Both the position numbers and the translations under genes were made by a program. Source: an uncultured Pseudomonadota bacterium (GTDB lineage Bacteria; Pseudomonadota; Gammaproteobacteria; Ga0077536). Taken from it: a stretch of 58,764 nucleotides of DNA. Numbering within the stretch: the first letter of the stretch is position 1; each line of letters opens with the position of its first letter. The stretch is taken from assembly GCA_902597385.1 (NCBI GenBank), contig CACJXQ010000009.1, forward strand, positions 1 through 58,764, given 5' to 3'. Positions 47,603-55,663 of the stretch are shown piece after piece. Under the pieces are notes generated by a model. That model ran no database searches and had not been told where the DNA came from. It worked only from the letters and a program-made list of their open reading frames with translations.

Positions 47603-49052
47603 AAGTAATTTGTGGCATAGCTGGGACCCACATCCTTGGAAACATCCTTGGCTGACGAGAAAGAATTTAATGAGAATGAAAAAATTTAGCCGCGAAGTGC
47701 TTGCTGAAGAGCGAGAAAAAACGAAAGGTCAGCTGACAAATAATATGCGCTTTGCGTTCTGTTGCAATCTGGCAAATTCAAATTATTTGCGGGCAAAACC
47801 TCTGCGTAAGCGAGGACTCAAAATCGATCTACATTTACATCCTCAAGACTTCAATTTTATGAGCCATCCAGGGTGGGAGGACTATTTGATGGCCATTGAT
47901 GGTGATGCCGAAAAAATTTTTCAAGACAAACCCCTCGTTTCTCCGCCTGACGTTTATCAAGAGAAGTTATCTGATAATTTTAGCCTCTCAGACACGCCAA
48001 TTTCTGAGAGGTATTTTTTGCGCTACAGTGATATTTTAGAGTTCGAACCATGGATGTATGCGCCTAAAACCTTAAAAGCCCTGAATGAAGCGGATGCAGT
48101 GTTAGTAACTCAGCATACTTACTTTGGCTATCTCTCTAGGGCGAAATACTTGGTCTCTCAAACTGGTGGAGATATCTGGTTTGAAGCTTCACGCAACGAC
48201 GAGCTAGGTCAACTTCAGCGCTTGGGCTTTTCAAGAGCTCGGATGTTCTTAACCTCCAACCCTTGGAGTTACGCCCATGCTCGCCGATTTGGGTTCAATA
48301 ATTTAGTTTATCTCCCTCAAATATTAGATGACGACGAATATTCGCCAGGACGGGGCGAATCGCGAAAATCTTGGCAAGAATCTATCGGTGGTGAGTTCTT
48401 TGTGCTGTCAACTTCTCGCTTTGATCATGCATATAAAGGTTCTCATATTGGCCTTAAGGGCTTTTCCGACTTCTCGAAAAAATTCCCTGAGTGCCGACTA
48501 GTTCTTGTTCGGTGGGGGGAAAATCAAGATGAATTAGATATCCTCCTAAGGGAATATGGTTTAGAAGGAAAAGTTTTATTCTTACCCTTGTCTGGTAAAG
48601 CGTTGTTAAGAGATTATTTAAGAAGTGCAGATGCTATGCTTGATCAGTTTGTATTGGGGTACTTTGGAGCTACAGGCTTAGAAGCGATGGCTTCTGGTTT
48701 GCCTCTGATCGGAAGGATAGAGAGAGATCAGTATGATTCCGTTTGTGAAACAGGTGCCCCTCCTATCCTAAATGCTTCTGATAGCGATCAGGTTACTTTG
48801 CACTTATCTAGATTATTTACAAATGGGTCTTTCAGGTGGGATCTATCAAAAAAAGTACGAAATTGGTTCTTGGCCAATCATGGTTCGACCCGTTGGGGGC
48901 CTGATTATGAAGCAGTCCTCGCAGCTACTTCTAAAAGTATTCCAATTGATTTTTCCAAGAGCCCTCTAAAGGAGGAGTTGAGTGAAGAAGAAAAAGAATA
49001 TCATCGATTAGGGAAAGAAAAAGCCCCTAAAACTCTGACTTACTCGATCTGA
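47595..49052 (+). CDS. GT-B glycosyltransferase-like protein, copy 1 of a local pair
   Basis: A 485-residue protein from the ATG at 47595 (GGGGG upstream; overlaps the previous gene by 8 nt). The N-terminal part begins 'MTESNLWHSWDPHPWKHPW'. A Rossmann-like domain follows with 'FAFCCNLANSNYLRAKPLRK'. The C-terminal domain has 'VLSTSRFDHAYKGSHIGLKG', 'LLRDYLRSADAMLDQFVLG' and 'GATGLEAMASGLPLIGRIER', the donor-binding E-A-M-A-S-G-x-P pattern of GT4. It shares layout with the protein at 52985 ('LASDVMADQFKLGAFGG' there), so the two are probable paralogs. It may add a sugar to the polysaccharide; donor unknown. Confidence 0.72.
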   Translation: MTESNLWHSWDPHPWKHPWLTRKNLMRMKKFSREVLAEEREKTKGQLTNNMRFAFCCNLANSNYLRAKPLRKRGLKIDLHLHPQDFNFMSHPGWEDYLMAIDGDAEKIFQDKPLVSPPDVYQEKLSDNFSLSDTPISERYFLRYSDILEFEPWMYAPKTLKALNEADAVLVTQHTYFGYLSRAKYLVSQTGGDIWFEASRNDELGQLQRLGFSRARMFLTSNPWSYAHARRFGFNNLVYLPQILDDDEYSPGRGESRKSWQESIGGEFFVLSTSRFDHAYKGSHIGLKGFSDFSKKFPECRLVLVRWGENQDELDILLREYGLEGKVLFLPLSGKALLRDYLRSADAMLDQFVLGYFGATGLEAMASGLPLIGRIERDQYDSVCETGAPPILNASDSDQVTLHLSRLFTNGSFRWDLSKKVRNWFLANHGSTRWGPDYEAVLAATSKSIPIDFSKSPLKEELSEEEKEYHRLGKEKAPKTLTYSI

Positions 49053-49103
49053 TAATTCGATGATCAAAAGTTTTTTCTAAGAATGAATTAAAAAAATAGT
49101 AAA

Positions 49104-49384
49104 ATGATAACGCACTTTAAACTTTTTTCTACACCCACTAGTCTAAAAATGATTAGATCAACTATCGCTGAAAAAAGCTATGTTTCTAATAGTTGTTCTG
49201 CAGAGGTGAGAACACAGCACCTGGCAAGATCTGGGCTGATCAATCTTTATTTTACTTCTGCTGGCGCTCATGCTCTCTATCCTAACGCAGTGAAAAATTA
49301 CCAGCAGACGATTCCAGTTCCTATATACCCCTCCATGTCAGATAAAGAGTCAAAAACTATTTCTTGTGCACCAGAGAGTTTTTT
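49104..49384 (+). pseudogene. Remnant of a DegT/DnrJ/EryC1 aminotransferase C-terminus
   Basis: A 94-codon frame (stop at 49388) whose last third reads 'YPNAVKNYQQTIPVPIYPSM' followed by S-D-K-E. This resembles the C-terminal end of DegT-type sugar aminotransferases (P-x-A-x-x-x-x-x-x-x-x-L-P-[IL]-[YF]-P-x-[ML]-[ST]-[DE]). The intact DegT gene at 51526 ends with the comparable 'YPIAAQSEDQTITLPLFPGM' and T-E-E-Q. The PLP-binding and catalytic parts are absent, and the 80 codons around this tail show nothing else. I read it as a decayed fragment; a real small protein is less likely. Together with the next gene's start it fills the 332-nt space after the glycosyltransferase. Confidence 0.5.
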
Positions 49385-50449
49385 ATGAATGATGTGAAGG
49401 TTTTTTTTCTGACTAGTCATTATGAGAGAAGCTATATAAAGTTTCTTAATGCGACAAGTGGAGCGTTACTTTTTCATTCTTTAGAGTACAGGAATCTCTT
49501 GATAGATGCCCTGGGAGAATCAAGTCAAGATAAGTATATTATTGCTACTATCGACGAAGAAGTCGTAGGTGCATTACCCCTTTTCTGTAACACAAGGAGT
49601 GCACCAAACGGAATAATAAATTCTCTCCCTTTCTATGGAAGTCATGGAGGACTATTAATTAGGGACGGGTTTGATGTAGATGTTATCGGGAAAAAAATTC
49701 TTGATTTTGCGCTAGATTATTTTTCTTCTGGAGACTTTCTATCCTTCAATATCGTAGACAATCCCTTTGATTCTAGAGCTAAACTACTCGAGGAGGTTCT
49801 GCAGAAGAAAAAAAGTGACTATAGGGTTTCCCAATACACGAGATTACCCGTTAAAGAAAGAGATCGTACAAGTATTGAGAGGGCTCTAATGGAACAGTTC
49901 CATTCGAAAACTAGAAACATGGTGAGGAAGGCGGCCAGGGAGGGTTTCATTTGTCAGGTAGGCAATATGGAAGAATTTGGAAAAAGCATTTATGATTTGC
50001 ATGTTGCTAATATGGAGAAAATATCTGGAAAGGCAAAACCACTGCATTTTTTTGAGGCTGTCTCAAATCATTTTTCTGCAAACAAGGGCTACAGGGTGTA
50101 TTTGGCACTGAAAAATGAAGAAATAGCTGCCGGCTTATTGCTTTTTTACTATAAAGATTTCTGTGAATACTTTACTCCAGTAATAAGCGAAAAATACAGG
50201 AACAGGCAGCCTCTATCATTTCTAATAATGAAAGCGATGTGTGATTGTGTTGAAAGAGGTACAAAAATATGGAATTGGGGGGGGACTTGGCCGTCGGCTC
50301 AAGAAGGCGTTTACCTTTTTAAGAAAAGGTGGGGCGCGGAGGAGTTAGAATATAATTACTATACGATTATAAAAAACAATCAATTGTCACATGATAGCCT
50401 ATCTACTCTCGCAGAAGAAAATAAATACTATTACATTGCGAAATTTTGA
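49385..50449 (+). CDS. FemAB/GNAT-like acyltransferase
   Basis: A 354-residue protein of the FemAB-related double-GNAT group (Acetyltransf_6/BioF2-like). The first half has 'FHSLEYRNLLIDALGESS' and 'GALPLFCNTRS'. The central positively charged motif 'FHSKTRNMVRKAAREGF' is typical of the group, which usually reads K-x-R-[RN]-x-[ILV]-R-K-A. The second half has 'GLLLFYYKDFCEYFTPVISE' and 'IWNWGGTWPSAQEGVYLFKK'. Members transfer amino acids from aminoacyl-tRNA, or acyl groups from CoA or ACP, to amino sugars or peptides. Here an N-acylated amino sugar is a likely product, since a DegT aminotransferase lies nearby. ATG at 49385 is preferred over an in-frame start 21 nt upstream (AGAGAG before it). 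Confidence 0.75.
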   Translation: MNDVKVFFLTSHYERSYIKFLNATSGALLFHSLEYRNLLIDALGESSQDKYIIATIDEEVVGALPLFCNTRSAPNGIINSLPFYGSHGGLLIRDGFDVDVIGKKILDFALDYFSSGDFLSFNIVDNPFDSRAKLLEEVLQKKKSDYRVSQYTRLPVKERDRTSIERALMEQFHSKTRNMVRKAAREGFICQVGNMEEFGKSIYDLHVANMEKISGKAKPLHFFEAVSNHFSANKGYRVYLALKNEEIAAGLLLFYYKDFCEYFTPVISEKYRNRQPLSFLIMKAMCDCVERGTKIWNWGGTWPSAQEGVYLFKKRWGAEELEYNYYTIIKNNQLSHDSLSTLAEENKYYYIAKF

Positions 50450-50472
50450 TACCTGGAAAGGGGAAAAATAAT

Positions 50473-51432
50473 ATGGAACGTGACCTCTCGCTATTAAATG
50501 ATCAGGTTGTCGATTTTTCTGTGAAAGAAGAATTGGTCGACATGCGAAATGGTTCAGTGGTTTTTATTTTAGGATTGCCCAGGTCTGGCACCACCCTGGC
50601 CCACCAAATCCTGGCTTCAACTGGGCTCTTCGGATATGTGAGTAATCTTGCGGCGAAATTCTATCGATCGCCGGCTTTTGGCGCGCTCTTACAAAAAAGC
50701 TTTGAGATGGAAGCTAAAGTTTTGTTCAAGTCAGATCAGTTTTTCTCGTCAGACTATGGGCGAGCAAATTCTTTTCTTGGTCCAAGCGAATTTGGATATT
50801 TTTGGAATCGATTTTTTTCTGGTCTCGAAGAAACTCATTGCTTGTCCGAGTCGAGCTTAAAAAAAGTTGATGTTGAATCCCTTCGGAAGGAGATTGGTGA
50901 TATGCTGTGTGTTCACCAAAAGAGTATAATATTAAAAAACAACACTTGGTTTAATTCACAGGCGAATTTTTTAGAAGAAGTGTTCCCGAATTCAATATTT
51001 GTTTTGTTGAATAGAGAGCCTTTCTATGTTGCCCAATCAATATTGTTGAAACGGTTTAACGATCCTGAACACAAGAATTGGTGGAGCATGAAGCCTTCAA
51101 ATTATAGAGACATTCAAAGTATGGAAGATTCGTTCAAACAGGTAGCCAATCAAGTCTGCGCTCTTAAAAAAGATTTGGATAGGTCGTTGGACAAGATTGT
51201 TGATAAAACCAAGGTAGTGGAGATAGATTATGAGTCGCTTTGCAGGGATCCCTCGGGTTTTATCAGACATGTCATCACGAAATTGAAAGGCCCAAAAGAA
51301 GTATCCGAGGAAATTCGTTTTAATAAAACCTTTGAGGTTGGTAATTCTGTTCGGCTGAGCGAGCAGGATGAGAGGAATCTCAAAAACTATTTAATGGGCT
51401 ACTTACAAATTGAAATTCCCAGAGAGGTTTGA
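50473..51432 (+). CDS. Sulfotransferase family protein
   Basis: A 319-residue sulfotransferase with a canonical PAPS loop near the start, 'FILGLPRSGTTLAHQILAST' (G34-L-P-R-S-G-T-T41). The 3'-phosphate-binding segment 'FVLLNREPFYVAQSILLKRF' follows in the middle, and 'VVEIDYESLCRDPSGFIRHV' matches the family's late Y-E-x-L-x-x-D-P motif. It is most like the Sulfotransfer_3 group used on carbohydrates. ATG at 50473 is preferred because AAAGGGG lies 10 nt before it; a TTG at 50446 overlaps the previous stop. It suggests sulfate on the polysaccharide. Confidence 0.82.
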   Translation: MERDLSLLNDQVVDFSVKEELVDMRNGSVVFILGLPRSGTTLAHQILASTGLFGYVSNLAAKFYRSPAFGALLQKSFEMEAKVLFKSDQFFSSDYGRANSFLGPSEFGYFWNRFFSGLEETHCLSESSLKKVDVESLRKEIGDMLCVHQKSIILKNNTWFNSQANFLEEVFPNSIFVLLNREPFYVAQSILLKRFNDPEHKNWWSMKPSNYRDIQSMEDSFKQVANQVCALKKDLDRSLDKIVDKTKVVEIDYESLCRDPSGFIRHVITKLKGPKEVSEEIRFNKTFEVGNSVRLSEQDERNLKNYLMGYLQIEIPREV

Positions 51433-51525
51433 TCTTAAATGAAAATGCATTTTGAAAGTCGGCATGAGACCTTATATGTCCGTATGATGCAAACTGCACC
51501 TTCTCCAAGATAAAGGTTATCTAAA

Positions 51526-52662
51526 ATGGATTTGACAAGCCCTCTCTTCGGCCCAGAAGAAATGGAGATGCTAAAAAATTGCCTTGATTCTAAATGGGTT
51601 ACCCAAGGCCCTATTACCAAGGAGTTTGAAGATCTTATCTGCGCTCGACAAGAGGTCAAGCATGCTCTAGCTACGACTTCCTGTACTGCTGCCTTGCATT
51701 TGTCTGTTCTATCTTTGAATGTCGAGCCGGAAGATGAGGTTATTGTCCCAGCCTTCACCTGGATTACTTCAGCTAATGCGGCAGAGTATGTTGGAGCAAA
51801 GGCTGTTTTTGTTGACATTGATCCTCTAACTTACAACCTAGATGCAACTAAATTGGAATCTGCGATATCTTCTAAAACTAGAGCTATTATTGTTGTCCAC
51901 TTGTTTGGATTGGCGGCTGAAATGGACCCTATTATGAAAATTGCTAATAGGCACGGCCTCGCGGTAATCGAGGATGCTGCTTGCGCGATCGGTACTACTT
52001 ATAATGGAGAAGCAGTTGGAGGAATAGGCACTTTGGGTTGTTTCTCTTTTCATCCTAGAAAAGTGATTACAACGGGTGAAGGAGGTTGTGTAACTACCAA
52101 CAACGCTGATCTTGCCGCCTCTATAGTTAGCCTAAGAAACCACGGAGCTACGGGCTTGCCTGATTCAACTCAAGAAGACATTGGCCCCTGGACTATGGCT
52201 ACGTTTAAGAAACTAGGGTTTAACTTGAGACTATCAGATATTCAATCTGCTGTGGGCGTTGCACAGTTTGCGAAGTTGGACATGCTTTTGAAAGAGCGTC
52301 GGCGGCTAGCGCTAAATTATTCCGAGCTCTTGGGCCATCTTGATGGCATTGCAGTTCCAACAAGAAACGTTAATTCAGCAGGTCATACATTTCAGAGTTA
52401 TGTAATTCGCGTTTTGGAAGGCGGTAGAAAAAAACGTAATCAGATCATGCAAAACCTAGCAGATAATGACATTGCCTCGCGTCCTGGCACTCATGCAGTA
52501 CACAAACTAGAGTATTACGCAAGCAGGTATAATTTGAAGTCTGATGATTACCCTATTGCTGCCCAGAGTGAGGATCAGACCATAACTTTACCTCTATTTC
52601 CTGGCATGACCGAAGAACAGCAGAATAAAGTTGTATCGGTTTTGACCTCTGCACTATTATGA
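51526..52662 (+). CDS. DegT/DnrJ/EryC1 sugar aminotransferase
   Basis: A 378-residue PLP-dependent aminotransferase acting on NDP-keto-sugars. 'DLTSPLFGPEEMEMLKNCLD' and 'WVTQGPITKEFE' begin the fold. 'ATTSCTAALHLSVLSLNV' binds the PLP phosphate, 'IVPAFTWITSANAAEYVGA' and 'VIEDAACAIGTTYNG' follow, and the catalytic lysine is in 'SFHPRKVITTGEGG'. It makes an amino sugar for the polysaccharide from the keto sugar of an upstream dehydratase, which is not in this window. It is complete, unlike the remnant at 49104. Confidence 0.93.
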   Translation: MDLTSPLFGPEEMEMLKNCLDSKWVTQGPITKEFEDLICARQEVKHALATTSCTAALHLSVLSLNVEPEDEVIVPAFTWITSANAAEYVGAKAVFVDIDPLTYNLDATKLESAISSKTRAIIVVHLFGLAAEMDPIMKIANRHGLAVIEDAACAIGTTYNGEAVGGIGTLGCFSFHPRKVITTGEGGCVTTNNADLAASIVSLRNHGATGLPDSTQEDIGPWTMATFKKLGFNLRLSDIQSAVGVAQFAKLDMLLKERRRLALNYSELLGHLDGIAVPTRNVNSAGHTFQSYVIRVLEGGRKKRNQIMQNLADNDIASRPGTHAVHKLEYYASRYNLKSDDYPIAAQSEDQTITLPLFPGMTEEQQNKVVSVLTSALL

Positions 52663-52984
52663 GTGGATAGCTGTCAGTAAGAACCTTTAAGATATTTTAC
52701 AAAGTGCGAAATGCCCGATGCTCATAAGAAAATATTTCCATAATAAGTCAGAAGATAAAGAAAACGTACTGTTCAGTGATGTTAAATCAAATAGAATTCT
52801 CGCCTATCATCAGCTTTACGGACGAGGGCCTAGGCTGCCTCGCATTGAAAGCATAGTTATTAGTGTTTTTAAGAATCTAAGATTACTAAGAGTTATATGT
52901 GAGCGTTCCTGTTGAAGTTACATATAAGCCTTAAGCGCCAAGCGGGTGGTACTATTTATCTGAATGTTGAGGCTTTAGAATAAA
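52663..52984. other. 322-nt non-coding spacer
   Basis: Between the DegT gene and the next glycosyltransferase. A 65-codon open frame at 52718-52915 has no recognisable motif, no ribosome site and a dull composition, so I do not call it. An inverted repeat TTATATGT/ACATATAA (52893-52900 and 52920-52927, 19-nt loop) might be a weak transcript hairpin. The spacer is long for this compact window and may be decayed sequence. Confidence 0.5.
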
Positions 52985-54712
52985 GTGTCATCGCCTAGTA
53001 ATAAGATGCACACCCGTTCGGCCGGGAATGTAGAAATTAGTCAACGAAATAGGGATTGGATTAAAGAATTTAAGATCCGGAATGGTCGGCCACCCAGGGT
53101 GCTTCATATCGGTAATATAGCTAACAATGCTTATAATAATTCTAAACTAATGAATCAGGCTGGACTTGTTTCAGATGTGATATGTTACGACTATTTTCAT
53201 ATAATGGGATGCCCAGAGTGGGAGGATGCAGATTTTGAAGTCGGAGAAATCGATCACTATAATCCAGATTGGAGGAAGGTGGACCTCAATAATTTCGAAA
53301 GGCCCGATTGGTTTATTCAGGGCGACATACTAAGTTGTTTGGAGATTTTAAGAAGCAAATGGGAAAAACCTCCAATCGATCCTCTGATAAGAAGAGGGTT
53401 CCGATTTCCGTTTTATCTTAATATAGATTGGTTTTCTTCAATAGTTTCTTTCCTGCGTGATAAGGTTTTAGGTGGATTTATACGGATCGTTTCTTTCCTG
53501 CGTGATAGCCTTCTAGGGAGGTGGTCCTTACCGATTGCTTCCCTTTCCCGTCTTAGAGTTTTAGGTAGGAACTATAAGAGTTTAAGTATTTTTATACGGA
53601 TCGCTTCTTTCCCGATTGGTAGCATTTTAGTAGGGTGTATAAAGATCGCTTCCTTCTTTCGCAATACATTTTCTCTTTCAAGATTTGCAAGTTTCGTTTC
53701 TCGCAAATATAGATCATTTTCAATGACCAAGTTCTCTCGAAGGTTTGCGAAAGAGTTCCCATCTCGCGTTGATAAAGTTACGCCGAAGGATTATCAAGAT
53801 TATTTATACATTTTGCCACACTGGAAAAATATCCTTAGGCATTATGACTTTATAATTGGATACTCTACAGATGGTATTTTACCAATGTTCTGTGAGGTGC
53901 CATTCTTTGCTTTTGAGCACGGCACCTTACGGGACATTCCAGATCAAGAAGACAGATCGGGTCGATTAACATCGTTAGCCTATCGTCTTGCGAAACACGT
54001 TTTTGTCACTAATTTTGATTGCGTGGAGAAAGCCAAGATTCTTGCGCCTAGAAGATATTCTTTAATTAATCATCCTTTTGATGAAGATGCCGCTTTTAGT
54101 ATAGATGGTGTAGAAGAATTAAGAACGCGACTTCTTTCCGATCTCAATTGCGAATTCTTATTTTTCCATCCGACCCGACAAGATTGGACAAAAGGCAATC
54201 CAATGGCGGATAAACAAAACGACATATTCTTAGAGGCTTTTGTTGCGCTTAGAAAAGCGGGAATAGATGTTGGAGTTGTCTGTTGTAACTGGGGTAAAGA
54301 TGTCGCGGCGACGAAGGAATTCCTTCGAGCAAAGGGTTGCGATCCCTATGTGGCTTGGGTAGAGCCCATGCCTTTATTGCCATTTCAAAGGATGTGTCTC
54401 GCGTCTGATGTTATGGCAGATCAGTTTAAACTAGGAGCTTTCGGAGGAATAACCTTTAAGGCCATGGCAGTCGGTTGTCCCATTATTACTTATTTAGACG
54501 AAGAAATGTTGTTACGACAATATCCCCAATGCCCTCCAGTTTTGAATTGTGCTACTGTTGAAGATATCATTGCCGCGGTAAGGTCTTTGCTCGATCAACC
54601 TGAGAAGCGACGAAAGCTTTCAGCAGATTCTCGCTCATGGATGAAACATTACCATAGCAAGGCGAAGACTTTAGATATACAAATTGACCAATTTAGATTG
54701 GCATTGAGTTAA
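52985..54712 (+). CDS. GT-B glycosyltransferase-like protein with internal tandem repeats, copy 2
   Basis: A 575-residue protein. The N-terminal domain (about 35-145) has 'RVLHIGNIANNAYNNSKLMN'. Residues 153 to about 245 are an inserted block of five degenerate units starting I-[VA]-S-[FL] ('IVSFLRDKVLGGFIR', 'IVSFLRDSLLGRW', 'IASLSRLRVLG', 'IASFPIGSILVGCIK', 'IASFFRNTF'), hydrophobic and basic. The rest resumes a GT-B fold with 'IIGYSTDGILPMFCEVPFFA', 'FFHPTRQDWTKGNPMADKQN', 'LASDVMADQFKLGAFGGITF' and 'KAMAVGCPIITYLDEE'. Start GTG 52985 has GAGG 12 nt upstream; ATG 53006 is an alternative without one. Probable paralog of the gene at 47595. Confidence 0.72.
   Translation: MSSPSNKMHTRSAGNVEISQRNRDWIKEFKIRNGRPPRVLHIGNIANNAYNNSKLMNQAGLVSDVICYDYFHIMGCPEWEDADFEVGEIDHYNPDWRKVDLNNFERPDWFIQGDILSCLEILRSKWEKPPIDPLIRRGFRFPFYLNIDWFSSIVSFLRDKVLGGFIRIVSFLRDSLLGRWSLPIASLSRLRVLGRNYKSLSIFIRIASFPIGSILVGCIKIASFFRNTFSLSRFASFVSRKYRSFSMTKFSRRFAKEFPSRVDKVTPKDYQDYLYILPHWKNILRHYDFIIGYSTDGILPMFCEVPFFAFEHGTLRDIPDQEDRSGRLTSLAYRLAKHVFVTNFDCVEKAKILAPRRYSLINHPFDEDAAFSIDGVEELRTRLLSDLNCEFLFFHPTRQDWTKGNPMADKQNDIFLEAFVALRKAGIDVGVVCCNWGKDVAATKEFLRAKGCDPYVAWVEPMPLLPFQRMCLASDVMADQFKLGAFGGITFKAMAVGCPIITYLDEEMLLRQYPQCPPVLNCATVEDIIAAVRSLLDQPEKRRKLSADSRSWMKHYHSKAKTLDIQIDQFRLALS
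53441..53734 (+). repeat. Degenerate tandem repeats inside a glycosyltransferase gene
   Basis: Units start at 53441, 53486, 53534, 53600 and 53645, spaced 45, 48, 66 and 45 bp, always in frame. The 19 bases GTTTCTTTCCTGCGTGATA are identical at 53444-53462 and 53489-53507. A second repeat, TTTATACGGATCG followed by [TC]TTCTTTCC, occurs at 53477-53498 and 53591-53612 with one mismatch in 22. The exact identity across these stretches, in a gene with no constraint to keep it, indicates recent slippage or unequal exchange. Confidence 0.85.
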
Positions 54713-54750
54713 ATTTGACCTCGATTTAGTAAATGATAAATGGATGATAA

Positions 54751-55632
54751 ATGACAGAAAGAAAACAGACCTTGAAAAGCTTCAAAGATAAATGGGAACA
54801 AAACCCCTCTTTGGCCTTTGAGCACACCCTTGAAGAGGGTTCCGAACTGTTTAACTGGATCTTAAATAGGAATGGATTTGAAGGAAAATCTGAGCTCTCC
54901 AATTGGCTCTCAAAAAAGACTAAGATATTGGACGCTGGTTGTGGGAATGGTAGGGTGACTGCCCTCTTGCGGGCCTACTCGATGGAGTCAGCCGAGATTG
55001 TCGGATTTGATCTGACTTCTTCTGAAGTTGCTAAATCAAACTTATCAGGTTTAGATAACATATCTATTCACAAAAAAGATCTGTTAGAAGATTTATCGGA
55101 TCTGGGGCGGTTTGATTTAATATACTGTCAGGAAGTGTTGCACCATACTACTGATCCTGAGAGAGCCTTTATAAATTTGACTGAATCTCTTGCTGATAAT
55201 GGTGAAATTGCGATTTACGTCTATAAGAAAAAAGCTCCCATGCGTGAGTTTGCAGATGACTTTATAAGAGATAAGATTTCAGAGCTTTCTTATGATAAAG
55301 CCCAAAATGAAATGCAAGGTCTGGCCAAGCTTGGTAAGAACCTTTCTGAATTAGATGCCAAGTTTTATTCTCCGGCGATTGATTTGCTGGGAATTCCCGA
55401 GGGCGAGTACGATGTACAGCGATTTCTGTATCATTTTTTTCTTAAGTGTTTTTGGAACGATGCGTTGAGTGATAAAGAAAACACTGACATAAACTATGAT
55501 TGGTATCATCCTCAGCTATGTTCCCGCCATACAGAGGGAGAAATAGAGTCTTGGTTCAAAGATGCAAAATTAAAAATTATTCATCGACATGTTGACCATT
55601 ACGGAATTACATATAGGGGATTAAAACAATAA
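54751..55632 (+). CDS. SAM-dependent methyltransferase, copy 2 of a local paralog pair
   Basis: A 293-residue methyltransferase. Motif I is 'KILDAGCGNGRVTALLRAYS', the acidic residue follows in 'IVGFDLTSSEVAKS', and motif IV is 'FDLIYCQEVLHHTTDPERAF'. The C-terminal third matches the protein at 45129 in several blocks (K-[KS]-x-P-M-R-E, F-F-L-K-C, D-W-Y-H-P). It lies 38 nt after the glycosyltransferase and 31 nt before the epimerase, suggesting one transcript. Its substrate is likely a sugar of the polysaccharide. Confidence 0.82.
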   Translation: MTERKQTLKSFKDKWEQNPSLAFEHTLEEGSELFNWILNRNGFEGKSELSNWLSKKTKILDAGCGNGRVTALLRAYSMESAEIVGFDLTSSEVAKSNLSGLDNISIHKKDLLEDLSDLGRFDLIYCQEVLHHTTDPERAFINLTESLADNGEIAIYVYKKKAPMREFADDFIRDKISELSYDKAQNEMQGLAKLGKNLSELDAKFYSPAIDLLGIPEGEYDVQRFLYHFFLKCFWNDALSDKENTDINYDWYHPQLCSRHTEGEIESWFKDAKLKIIHRHVDHYGITYRGLKQ

Positions 55633-55663
55633 GTAACAGATATAGCTCGCGAAGAGGTACTTA

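Noticed and set aside
52718-52915. 65-codon frame in the spacer before the second glycosyltransferase
   Set aside because: No ribosome site, no motif and no hydrophobic pattern; kept only as a note on the spacer.
53441-53734. Repeat block as a CRISPR-like or mobile element repeat
   Set aside because: The units are in frame, translate into related peptides and have no spacers or terminal inverted repeats, so they are part of the protein.
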